Assembly (NCBI RefSeq): GCF_001999245.1
Contig: NZ_CP019630.1
Coordinates: 2,472,501 to 2,536,500 of the forward strand
Origin: Roseibium algicola
Lineage (GTDB): Bacteria; Pseudomonadota; Alphaproteobacteria; Rhizobiales; Stappiaceae
Direction: 5' to 3'
Length of the DNA stretch: 64,000 nt
A model generated the notes under the pieces. That model saw only the letters and a list, made by a program, of their open reading frames with translations. It was not told the DNA's origin and ran no database searches. Position numbers and translations under genes: made by a program. Position 1 is the stretch's first letter. Each line of letters opens with the position of its first letter. This document shows, piece by piece, positions 35,189-43,072 of this stretch.

Positions 35189-35882
35189 CCCCCATGCGCG
35201 CGCGCAATCGGCGCGCCAGTGCTTCCGAGGCGATCAGCGCCGCAAAGGCGACAAAGGCCGCAATCAGCGTCAGGCGGAAGGCAGCCAGTTCTCCACCAGG
35301 GGTCTGGGTGGCGGTATAGAGCGCCAGAGACAGGGTTCTTGTCTCCCCGGGAATGTTGGAGACGAAGGTTATGGTGGCACCGAATTCGCCCATGGCCTTT
35401 GCAAAGCCCAGGATCGCGCCACCGAGAATTCCCGGCAGGGCAAGAGGCAGGGTGACCGTCAGAAAGGCGGTCAGGCGATGGGCACCAAGAGACTTGGCCG
35501 CTTCTTCCAGTTTCGGGTCCACGGCTTCGAAGGAAATACGGATTGGCCTGACCATCAACGGAAAAGCCATCACACCGGCAGCAAGCGCTGCACCGGTCCA
35601 ATTGAAGGCGAAGGTGACACCGAAGACACTGTCCAGAAACGATCCGACCGGACCCTTGCGGCCAAAGGTCAGCAGCAGCACGTAGCCCGTGACCACCGGT
35701 GGCAAGACGAGCGGCAGATGCACAAGAGCATTGACGGCGCCGTGGCCGGTGAACCGGTAGCGGGCAAGTACGAAGGCCATCAGAACGGCAAGCGGCAGCG
35801 CGACAGCGAGGGCGGCAGAAGCGACCTTGAGGGTCAAGAGAAGGGCCTGCCATTCCCCGGGCTGGAGATTGAAAAAATCCAC
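35175..35882 (-). CDS. modB: ModB, molybdate ABC transporter permease
   Basis: A 235-residue permease with five or six membrane segments. The coupling loop reads EEAAKSLGAHRLTAFLTVTLPLALPG, and the LPPVVTGYVLL and GEFGATITFVSN segments are those of ModB. It would normally follow modA, but the 237 bp upstream contain no modA. Confidence 0.94.
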   Translation of the reverse strand: MDFFNLQPGEWQALLLTLKVASAALAVALPLAVLMAFVLARYRFTGHGAVNALVHLPLVLPPVVTGYVLLLTFGRKGPVGSFLDSVFGVTFAFNWTGAALAAGVMAFPLMVRPIRISFEAVDPKLEEAAKSLGAHRLTAFLTVTLPLALPGILGGAILGFAKAMGEFGATITFVSNIPGETRTLSLALYTATQTPGGELAAFRLTLIAAFVAFAALIASEALARRLRARMGGGHA

Positions 35883-36119
35883 GTCTGCTCAGTCTTCTCG
35901 TTCCGGTACGCGGCCGAATTTTCTCAGCCACCTGCCGTTATCGGTTAGAACACTGCAGGAACGCAAGATGTCGTTTGTCTTGAGCCTTCAATGCAAAGCA
36001 GTGTGCCTGGGGTCAACTGCCCCTTGTCCGGCTTGAGCATGTCTATTCCGATGGCCAGCGCCAGTGCGATCGGCTAGGGTCGCGTTCCCTCCTTGTTGCA
36101 GCCGATTCCAGGACACTGC

Positions 36120-36542
36120 ATGACAATCTCGCTGAAGACCCAGGTCCCCGACATCGATACCTATTTGCGCCTGCGGGTCGATTCCGGGCTGAGCGGCTAC
36201 GGCAGGGACGCTGCGGAAATCGGGCTGAAGAACAGCCTGTTTTGCGTGATGCTATATGACGGTGATGAAGCGATCGGCATGGGGCGTCTCATCGGTGACG
36301 GCGGCTGTTTTGTCCAGGTAACGGATATCGCGGTTTTGCCCGCCTACCAGGGGCAGGGCCTTGGCAAGCGCATCATGGCAGCCCTGACTGCCCATATCGA
36401 AAGCGCATTCCCGCCCTCGACCTATGTCAGCCTGATCGCCGATGTTCCGGCCAATGCGCTTTATGCCCAATTCGGCTTTGAAGAAACCGCGCCGGTTTCC
36501 CTGGGTATGGCACGCCGGGCAGGTGTCAAAAACCCGGCCTGA
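36120..36542 (+). CDS. GNAT acetyltransferase
   Basis: A 140-residue Gcn5-related N-acetyltransferase with the acetyl-CoA motif VLPAYQGQGLGKRIM and the following ANALYAQFGFEET that closes motif B. The ATG at 36120 follows an AGGA; an in-frame ATG at 36093 is less likely. Substrate unknown. A 22-bp palindrome lies directly after the stop. Confidence 0.85.
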   Translation: MTISLKTQVPDIDTYLRLRVDSGLSGYGRDAAEIGLKNSLFCVMLYDGDEAIGMGRLIGDGGCFVQVTDIAVLPAYQGQGLGKRIMAALTAHIESAFPPSTYVSLIADVPANALYAQFGFEETAPVSLGMARRAGVKNPA

Positions 36543-36551
36543 AAGACCGGC

Positions 36552-36573
36552 AGCGGGAAAATATTTTCCCGCT
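36552..36573. terminator. Perfect 22-bp palindrome after GNAT gene
   Basis: A perfect palindrome of 11-base arms with no spacer, centred at 36562/36563 on a GGGAAAATATTTTCCC core. It could terminate transcription of the GNAT gene or bind a regulator of the gene 70 bp downstream. Confidence 0.5.
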
Positions 36574-36642
36574 CGCAAATCGGGTCGTTTGGGCGTTTTG
36601 AGCCGCCTAGGGTCTTCTCACAACCATTGAGGAGACAACACC

Positions 36643-37110
36643 ATGTTTCAGATCGAGCCTCTTCCCGCCACCGAGTTTGCACATTTGAGCAGCCTGAGTG
36701 ACACGGAACTCGCGCAGAAGGGCATTCAGGTGCACATTTCGGACGGCGCGTTTCCCTGCCGTGTGTCACTTGCCGATGCAGCCCCGGGTACCCGGGTTTA
36801 CCTGCTCAATTTCGAGCATCAACCAGGCGAAACGCCCTACCGCTCCCAGCATGCGATCTTTGTCGCCGATGGCGCGAAGGAAAACCATCCGGCCCCGGAC
36901 ACGATCCCGGAAGTCGTGGCAAAGCGCCTGCTGTCGGCACGAGCCTTCAACCGGGCCCACGAGATGATCGACGCGGAAGTCGTTGAAGGCCGTGAGCTGG
37001 AAGGTGTCATCCGGACGTTCTTCGACAATCCGCAAGTCGACTACATTCACCTGCATTTTGCTCGCCGCGGCTGCTACGCGGCAAGGGTTTCACGCACCGC
37101 ATGGACCTGA
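36643..37110 (+). CDS. DUF1203 family protein
   Basis: A 155-residue cytoplasmic protein of the uncharacterised DUF1203 family, recognised by FPCRVSLADAAPGTRVYLLNFEHQ, the YRSQHAIFVADGA segment and the C-terminal DYIHLHFARRGCYAARV. No enzyme motif is known to me. An AGGAGA precedes the ATG. It is adjacent to a convergent flavin-binding protein gene. Confidence 0.8.
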   Translation: MFQIEPLPATEFAHLSSLSDTELAQKGIQVHISDGAFPCRVSLADAAPGTRVYLLNFEHQPGETPYRSQHAIFVADGAKENHPAPDTIPEVVAKRLLSARAFNRAHEMIDAEVVEGRELEGVIRTFFDNPQVDYIHLHFARRGCYAARVSRTAWT

Positions 37111-37758
37111 TCAATAAAGCCTGAGCAAGCCTTCGGAGGTGGCTTCTTCCAGAAGCGCCTCCGGGGTCTGTTTCAGCTTGCCATGCCGGATCATCGCATC
37201 GCCGATGTCGCCCAGGTCATCAGCGTTACGCCAGCTTTCCGGTTGCCAGATCTTCGAGCGGACCATGGCCTTCGGGCAATGCATGAATGCCCGGGTGATC
37301 TCCACTGCCAGCGCCATCGCCGGCTGTTTGCCCTCCACCTGCATCCGCTCCAGCAACCAGGCATCCCGGACGATGCGGGCTCTGCCCGACACCCTCAAGG
37401 TCTCGCCCTTGCCCGGGATCAGGAAAATAAGTCCGACGCGCGGGTCCTTCAGCAGGTTGTGGTAGCTGTCGAGGCGGCGGTTACCGGGGCGGTCGGGGAT
37501 CGCCAGCACTGTGTCGCTCAAGACGGTGACAAAACCGGCCGGGTCCCCCTTGGGACTCACATCGATCACGCCCTCCGGATCGACCGTCGCGATCAGGCAG
37601 AAGGGAGATCGTGCAATGAACTGCCTGCAAAGGTCGTCCAGTGCCTTGATCTCCTTTACCCTCACCTTTTCGGGCGCGGTTCCGGCATGGGCTTCGAGCT
37701 GGTCAACCGTTGTTATCGGGTCGTTGAAATCTGAAAGTGTCGTGGGATCTTCCGGCAT
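37111..37758 (-). CDS. PPOX-class FMN-binding protein (MSMEG_1061-like)
   Basis: A 215-residue protein with a split-barrel flavin-binding fold of the pyridoxamine-phosphate-oxidase class. The segment CLIATVDPEGVIDVSPKGDPAGFV, then LAIPDRPGNRRLDSYHNLL and RVSGRARIV, are those of the MSMEG_1061 group. The ATG at 37758 is preceded by GGGAGG. Reactions in this group are not well established; a flavin reductase/oxidase role is likely. Confidence 0.85.
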   Translation of the reverse strand: MPEDPTTLSDFNDPITTVDQLEAHAGTAPEKVRVKEIKALDDLCRQFIARSPFCLIATVDPEGVIDVSPKGDPAGFVTVLSDTVLAIPDRPGNRRLDSYHNLLKDPRVGLIFLIPGKGETLRVSGRARIVRDAWLLERMQVEGKQPAMALAVEITRAFMHCPKAMVRSKIWQPESWRNADDLGDIGDAMIRHGKLKQTPEALLEEATSEGLLRLY

Positions 37759-37983
37759 GGCAACCTCCCTGGATCTGCCTGCTGGCGCTTTCACCATCAA
37801 ACGGCGCTGCGAACGCAAAGACAAGGCGTTTCGCTGGAATCACGGTTTTTCCAAACTGGCGCCCCGATTCTGGCTAAACTGGATCTTACCTGAGCAACAT
37901 CGCACCCATCATAAAGGGATCGCATTGCCGATTTAAACTTTAACGGTAATCTTTGCGAAATACACCTCAAGGGAGATCCGGCC

Positions 37984-38829
37984 ATGCCGACCGCAGCCAA
38001 ACGCCGTGCCGCCTTCAAAGCTCTTCACGAAAAAGGGCGTGCTTTCCTGATGCCGAATCCCTTCGATATCGGCACAGCCCGCATCCTCGACGGGTTGCGG
38101 TTTGACGCGATGGCCACGTCCAGCGCCGGATATGCCTGGACGCAAGGCGTGAAGGATGCCGAAGGGCTGATCACGCGCGACGATGCGCTCGGACATGCCG
38201 CTGACATCATTGCCGCGACCAGCGTGCCGGTGAACGGTGACCTGGAGAACGGGTTCGGCGACAGCCCGGACGATGTGGTGGCAACGGTCAAGGGGGCGAT
38301 CGAGGTTGGCCTCGCCGGCTGCTCCATCGAGGATTACACGACCGATCCGAAACATCCCTACTACGATCTGGAGCTGGCGGTGGAGCGGATCAAGGCGGCG
38401 GTGGATGCCAAGAACCGGCTGGCTCCGGATTTCGTCCTGACTGCCCGCAGTGAAGGGCCCGTCCAGACGCAGCATGAACTTGACGAGACGATCAAGCGCC
38501 TTAACGCCTTTGCAGAGGCGGGTGCCGATTGCGTCTATGCACCGGAGCTGAAGGACAAGGAACAGATTGCCGCCGTTCTGGCCGCCGTGAAAGCGCCGAT
38601 GAACGTCCTGGCCGGGCGCAAGAACTTCCACCTGACCCGCAAGGAACTGGGCGACATGGGCGTTACGCGTGTCTCCATCGGGGCAGGTCTGGCACGGCTT
38701 GCCTACCGGGCCTTCATTGCTGCTGCCGAAGACATGAAAGACGGTGGCACGTTCGGCTGTTTCGACAGGACCGAAACCATGCCGGAAGGAATTCCCGATT
38801 TTGAATCCTTCATGAAAACAAGGCCCTGA
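37984..38829 (+). CDS. Isocitrate lyase/PEP mutase family protein
   Basis: A 281-residue TIM-barrel enzyme of the isocitrate-lyase/phosphoenolpyruvate-mutase superfamily. The N-terminal FLMPNPFDIGTARIL, SSAGYAWTQG, the metal-site DLENGFGDSP, and SIEDYT are characteristic. The usual catalytic KKCGH loop of lyases is not seen, so it belongs with oxaloacetate-type or carboxyvinyl-carboxyphosphonate-mutase-like members. A GGGAG lies upstream. It is 6 bp from the following GNAT gene and probably co-transcribed. Confidence 0.85.
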   Translation: MPTAAKRRAAFKALHEKGRAFLMPNPFDIGTARILDGLRFDAMATSSAGYAWTQGVKDAEGLITRDDALGHAADIIAATSVPVNGDLENGFGDSPDDVVATVKGAIEVGLAGCSIEDYTTDPKHPYYDLELAVERIKAAVDAKNRLAPDFVLTARSEGPVQTQHELDETIKRLNAFAEAGADCVYAPELKDKEQIAAVLAAVKAPMNVLAGRKNFHLTRKELGDMGVTRVSIGAGLARLAYRAFIAAAEDMKDGGTFGCFDRTETMPEGIPDFESFMKTRP

Positions 38830-38835
38830 TCCGTA

Positions 38836-39300
38836 ATGGACGCCTCACAGGTTTCCGAAGGCCTTGACCAGGCGAACCTGGGTGATGCAGTCGCGATGAC
38901 CGAACTCGCGCGGCGGGCCTATGCGCATTATATCCCGGTCATCAACGCTGTCCCCGTGCCAATGACCGCCGATTATGCCGCGCATATCCGGCGGGACGAC
39001 GTCTGGGTGCTCCGCTCCGGCACCTCTCTTGCCGCCAGCCTTGTTCTGATCCGGCATCCGGACCATCTCCTGATCGAAAGCATTGCCGTTGATCCGGAAG
39101 AGCAGGGCAAGGGCCGTGGCAGGCAGCTGCTCGACTGGGCGCGGCGGCGCGCAGCGGACTTCGGGCTGAGCGAAATCCGGCTCTATACTAACGTACTCAT
39201 GACCGAAAACCGGGCCTGGTACCAGCGTGCGGGTTTCGCGGAAACCCATCAGGAACAGCGCGGCGACAAGCGGATCGTCCACATGCGGCTGACACTGTGA
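38836..39300 (+). CDS. GNAT acetyltransferase
   Basis: A 154-residue acetyltransferase with VDPEEQGKGRGRQLLDWARRRA as the acetyl-CoA motif and YQRAGFAETHQEQRG near the end. It follows the PEP-mutase-like gene by 6 bp. Substrate unknown. Confidence 0.87.
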   Translation: MDASQVSEGLDQANLGDAVAMTELARRAYAHYIPVINAVPVPMTADYAAHIRRDDVWVLRSGTSLAASLVLIRHPDHLLIESIAVDPEEQGKGRGRQLLDWARRRAADFGLSEIRLYTNVLMTENRAWYQRAGFAETHQEQRGDKRIVHMRLTL

Positions 39301-39340
39301 CCAAGCTGCTTGCCAACTCCGGGTGCGCTGGAAAGCATTG

Positions 39341-39371
39341 ATCCGGGGCCGGGCAGAGCCCGGCCCCGGAT
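39341..39371. terminator. Perfect 14-bp-stem hairpin between convergent genes
   Basis: ATCCGGGGCCGGGC-AGA-GCCCGGCCCCGGAT in the 107-bp gap between the GNAT and rsgA stops. An extremely stable hairpin without T run; likely a shared bidirectional stop or an mRNA 3'-end stabiliser. Confidence 0.6.
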
Positions 39372-39407
39372 GTCAGCAGCTACGTAAGCCTTGGCCTTCC
39401 AGACCCG

Positions 39408-40502
39408 CTACTCCAGGCCCCAGGTTTTCTGCTTCTTCTGCTTCATGACGCTTCGGACCATCTTGCCGAATGCCCGGTCCTTGGACCTGCGCTCCGCCAG
39501 ACTTGCAGAGTTGAAGGCTTCTTCCGCCTTCAGCTTTCGCCACCTGTTCAGCCGGCCAGGTTCCAGGGTGCCGTCCGCCAGCGCGGCCTGAACGGCGCAA
39601 CCGGGCTCCGTTTCGTGCCGGCAGTCAGTGAAGCGGCAACGGGATGCCAGCTCGTTCAGATCCGAGAACAGATCATCGATCCCGGCTGCCACATCCGTCA
39701 GCTGCAGTTCACGCATGCCCGGTGTATCCAGCACCAGACAACCGCCTGGAACCACGTGAAGTTGCCGGTGGGTCGTCGTGTGACGGCCCTTGGCATCGTC
39801 TTCGCGAATAGCCTGAGTGGCTATGTCCTCGGTGCCTGAAAGCGCGTTCGTTAGCGTCGACTTGCCGACGCCCGAAGAGCCAAGGAAAGCAACTGTTTTG
39901 CCCGGCTTGCACCAGGCCGCGAGTTTCAGGCCCGGCTCATCGCCACGCGCGTCCAGCGTCACGACCGGAACCGAGTTCGAAATCGTCCGAGCCTGATCGA
40001 CATAGTTTTCCGGATCGCTCGCCAGATCCGACTTGGTCAGGACGATCACCGGATCGATACCGGCTTCGAACGCAAGGGCGATGTACCGCTCCAGCCGGGC
40101 AATATTGAAGTCCTGATTGCAGGAAGACACCACGAACACCGTGTCGATGTTGGCTGCAATCAGCTGGATCTGTCGATCGGTTCCGGGTGCACGGCGTTTG
40201 AGCAGGCTCTGTCGCTCCAGCACCCGGCTTGACGGCGGATGAGCGCGGTCCAGCAGCAACCAGTCGCCTACCGTGGCGTTCCTGACAGGCAGGATCGCTT
40301 CGTCAAGCCCTTCGCCGACCACGTGAAACGCGTTTCGATGGACCTCGACAACACGGACGGGCGGTGTTGCCGTCAGCTCGTCGGAGCTGATCTGTTGTGC
40401 AAAATAGGGCTGCCAGCCAAGTGAAAGAAGTCGTGAAGTGTTTTTGTCCGGCCCATCGTTTTTAGGGCGTGCGGGAAAGAAGTCGGAATAGTTCCGTACC
40501 AT
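39408..40502 (-). CDS. rsgA: RsgA, ribosome small-subunit-dependent GTPase A
   Basis: A 364-residue circularly permuted GTPase in the order G4-G5-G1-G2-G3: LTKSDL, then GSSGVGKSTL, then DTPGMRE. An N-terminal OB-fold precedes it and a zinc site follows (CRFTDCRHETEPGC). It helps the final maturation of the 30S subunit. The ATG at 40502 is chosen; an in-frame GTG at 40526 would add eight residues, and neither has a strong Shine-Dalgarno. Confidence 0.93.
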   Translation of the reverse strand: MVRNYSDFFPARPKNDGPDKNTSRLLSLGWQPYFAQQISSDELTATPPVRVVEVHRNAFHVVGEGLDEAILPVRNATVGDWLLLDRAHPPSSRVLERQSLLKRRAPGTDRQIQLIAANIDTVFVVSSCNQDFNIARLERYIALAFEAGIDPVIVLTKSDLASDPENYVDQARTISNSVPVVTLDARGDEPGLKLAAWCKPGKTVAFLGSSGVGKSTLTNALSGTEDIATQAIREDDAKGRHTTTHRQLHVVPGGCLVLDTPGMRELQLTDVAAGIDDLFSDLNELASRCRFTDCRHETEPGCAVQAALADGTLEPGRLNRWRKLKAEEAFNSASLAERRSKDRAFGKMVRSVMKQKKQKTWGLE

Positions 40503-40567
40503 TGGATTGTCTCGTGATTTAAACACACGTCATCGGGCGCCCGCCAAGGCACCGGTTCATGTATTCA

Positions 40568-40592
40568 AGGCTCTCTGATCTTCAGAGAGCCT
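40568..40592. repeat. Perfect 11-bp-stem hairpin upstream of rsgA
   Basis: AGGCTCTCTGA-TCT-TCAGAGAGCCT in the 199-bp gap between the HTH-citrate synthase stop and the rsgA start. No T run on either strand. It may be a terminator for the citrate synthase gene or a leader structure for rsgA. Confidence 0.5.
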
Positions 40593-40701
40593 GCTCACGC
40601 AATCTCTGACATCCAATCTCCATGGGACGCACCTCGAAGGTGCCCGTTACAAGTAGTCGCAAAGACGCCCCGATACAAGCATCCCGCAAATGTGACCAGG
40701 C

Positions 40702-41871
40702 TTATTCCGGACGCTCGCCAACATAGGCGGCCCGCGGGCGGATCTGTTCCGGCGCCGCGTATTGCTCCAGCGCATGAGCGATCCATCCGGTCATGCGGGC
40801 AGCGCAGAAGATGATCTTTCCGGCGTCCTTCGGCAGGTCATAGGTCTTTTGTGTGGCCGCCAGGGCAAGATCGATGTTCGGCGCTTCACCGAACAGGTCA
40901 CGCGCGACCGTAATCAAACCCGGCAGACGCTGGACGAAGGGGTGCGCGGGCTCGCTGCGGTAAAGCACGTCGAGCAGGCATGCGGCGCGCGGATCCGGCC
41001 CGCGGTAGATCGTGTGACCGAAGCCGGGCAGGGGCTCGCCCCGGCTCAACCGGTCCGAAAGCAGGGTCTCTATATCGGTGTCCGGCCCGACATCGGACAG
41101 CCATGCCGTTGTCCTGTCGGATGCAGCACCGTGGCGCGGGCCGGCAAAAGCCCCCAGACCGGAAATGAGGGCTGCGTGGAGGGGCGCCCGGGTGGAGGCA
41201 GCGCAGCGCGTCGCGAAGGCACTGGTGTTGAGCTCGTGGTCGGCACACAGGATCAGCGCCGCCCGGATCACGTTCTTCGCCGAAGACGACACGCCGAAAG
41301 CGTTGGCAATCTGCGTGTGGATCGGCACGTCGACCGGATCTGCGTTGAGGAGAGCTGCAACCGCGTAGCGCAGCAGGGCAGCGCCTTTCACTTGCAGAAG
41401 CTTGGGTGCCTGCGTGTAGGCCGCCTTGTCCTGCAGCGGCCAGGCGGCAAGCGCGACCATCAGCCTGTCCAGCGGCGCAAGCCCCTCTGGCAGGTTGGGC
41501 GGGGGCAATGGAGCGCTTTCGGCAAACGGGTCTTCCTGCGACGCCCAGAGCAGGGTGGCCACCGTTTCAAGCGTGGAGGTTTGCGCCAGATCGACCGCGG
41601 GCCGGCCACGATAGACCGGACCGGCTTCCGAAATCAGCGTCAGTTCTGTTTCCAGCACCGGGTCGCCGGTCAGGGGCCGCGCACCGGAGTAGTCGTCGGC
41701 AGCCTTGCGGCCTTTCATGCGGCGCACATCCACCGCGTCGTAGCGGCGCTGCTTGCCCGGGCCGGCAACGGAATTGATCAGCCCCCGGCTGACATAGGCG
41801 TAGAGGGTTGCCGGCTGAACACCAAGTTCGGCGGCGGCTTCACGGGCGGACAGGTAGATCGGCTTGCTCAT
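40702..41871 (-). CDS. Citrate synthase homologue with N-terminal DNA-binding domain
   Basis: A 389-residue protein. Residues about 5-50 form a MerR/excisionase-like helix-turn-helix (LSAREAAAELGVQPATLYAYVSR, then RRYDAVDVRRMK), joined to a citrate synthase-like domain. Catalytic histidines appear in FAGPRHGAA and GFGHTIYRGPDPRA, and an aspartate in NIDLALAA. It could be a metabolite-sensing regulator built on the enzyme fold. No Shine-Dalgarno is seen; a GATAAT box lies just 12 bases upstream of the ATG, suggesting a very short leader. Divergent from a second citrate synthase homologue; a palindrome lies between. Confidence 0.9.
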   Translation of the reverse strand: MSKPIYLSAREAAAELGVQPATLYAYVSRGLINSVAGPGKQRRYDAVDVRRMKGRKAADDYSGARPLTGDPVLETELTLISEAGPVYRGRPAVDLAQTSTLETVATLLWASQEDPFAESAPLPPPNLPEGLAPLDRLMVALAAWPLQDKAAYTQAPKLLQVKGAALLRYAVAALLNADPVDVPIHTQIANAFGVSSSAKNVIRAALILCADHELNTSAFATRCAASTRAPLHAALISGLGAFAGPRHGAASDRTTAWLSDVGPDTDIETLLSDRLSRGEPLPGFGHTIYRGPDPRAACLLDVLYRSEPAHPFVQRLPGLITVARDLFGEAPNIDLALAATQKTYDLPKDAGKIIFCAARMTGWIAHALEQYAAPEQIRPRAAYVGERPE

Positions 41872-41903
41872 ACATTGATTTTAATTATCAACATTGATCA
41901 ATG
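41872..41903. promoter_or_regulatory. Operator-like repeats between divergent citrate synthase genes
   Basis: A perfect palindrome CATTGATCAATG (41892-41903) and a direct repeat of its left part, ACATTGAT at 41872-41879 and 41891-41898, 19 bases apart. It spans the likely promoter of the HTH-citrate synthase gene and lies 45-56 bases before the second gene. Confidence 0.6.
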
Positions 41904-41947
41904 CAATCTTCTCTTTCTATCTGACCGGGAAAGAAAAGGAGATAGCC

Positions 41948-43051
41948 ATGACCGAAGCGCCGAACCCCGCCCGGATGACGCCTGACCCGATTGCCGGTTT
42001 GGAGGGCGTTGTTGCCGCCACCACCATGCTCAGCCATGTCGACGGCCAAAAGGGTGTCCTCATCCTCTATGGCCGCCATATCGAAGATCTGGCCGGCAAG
42101 CTGAGCTTCGAGGAGGCCGTCCGGCATCTGTGGCAGGATTTCCAGATGCCTGAGGCCTCGTCCCTGCGTGAGGCTTTCGGTGAAGCCCGGAGGGCCGCCT
42201 TTGCCGTCATGCCGGTTCTTGAAGCTGCGCCTTCCAGCCTCGGCGTTTATGAACGCATGCAGCTGGGCCTGGCTGCCTTGCCGATGTCCACCGGCCTGCC
42301 CGACTCGATTGCGATCAGCGGCGCATTGCCCGTCTTTCTGGCTGCGTCGCACCGGATTGCCAGGGGACAGACGCCGATCGCACCGGACAGCACCCTGGAG
42401 ACCGCAACCGATCTTCTGCGCATGCTGACGGGCGCGCTGCCGCCTGCCGACCATGCCGCCGCGCTCAACCGCTATCTGGTGACAATCCTGGATCACGGGC
42501 TGAACGCTTCCACCTTCACGGCGCGCGTGATCGGCTCGACCCAGGCGAACCTGAAACAGGCCGTTGTTGGTGCGATGGGCGCCCTCAGCGGGCCGCTGCA
42601 TGGCGGCGCGCCGGGCCCTGTGCTGGACATGATCGATGCTATCGGCCGTCCGGAAAACGCAGCTGCCTGGATCGGCGAAGCCTTGGCACGCAAGGAGCGG
42701 CTGATGGGATTCGGTCACCGGATCTACAGGACAAGGGATCCGCGCGCGGACGTCCTGAAGGCAGGGCTGCGCCTGCTTGGGCCTGAGAACCCAAAAGTGC
42801 GTCTGGCGGAGGAGATCGAACAGGCAGCGCTTGCCGCACTGAAAACTGCCAAGCCCGACCGGCCGCTGGAAACCAACGTGGAGTTCTATACCGCCGTCCT
42901 GCTGGACGCGATCGGCATCGACCGGACCCTGTTCACGCCGCTGTTTGCCGTCGGCCGGACACCGGGCTGGTGCGCCCATGTCCTGGAACAGCAGGAAACC
43001 GGCAAATTGATCCGGCCATCGTCGCATTATGTCGGGCCGAGCCCCGCGTGA
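41948..43051 (+). CDS. Citrate synthase homologue
   Basis: A 367-residue citrate synthase-fold protein without the DNA-binding domain. Histidines are in LSGPLHGGAPG and GFGHRIYRTRDPRA. The segment equivalent to the catalytic aspartate region reads NVEFYTA, that is Glu in the place of Asp. It would condense acetyl-CoA (or propionyl-CoA) with a 2-oxoacid, but the substitution leaves the exact reaction open. The ATG at 41948 follows AAGGAG. The hairpin inside the end of the convergent LysR gene (43090-43120) may serve as its terminator. Confidence 0.88.
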   Translation: MTEAPNPARMTPDPIAGLEGVVAATTMLSHVDGQKGVLILYGRHIEDLAGKLSFEEAVRHLWQDFQMPEASSLREAFGEARRAAFAVMPVLEAAPSSLGVYERMQLGLAALPMSTGLPDSIAISGALPVFLAASHRIARGQTPIAPDSTLETATDLLRMLTGALPPADHAAALNRYLVTILDHGLNASTFTARVIGSTQANLKQAVVGAMGALSGPLHGGAPGPVLDMIDAIGRPENAAAWIGEALARKERLMGFGHRIYRTRDPRADVLKAGLRLLGPENPKVRLAEEIEQAALAALKTAKPDRPLETNVEFYTAVLLDAIGIDRTLFTPLFAVGRTPGWCAHVLEQQETGKLIRPSSHYVGPSPA

Positions 43052-43072
43052 CGGAGACCAGCTGAAAGCTTG

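Noticed and set aside
35889..35990. Possible modA C-terminal fragment upstream of modB
   Set aside because: Only about 32 codons after a stop, with no ATG, and not like the ModA C terminus.
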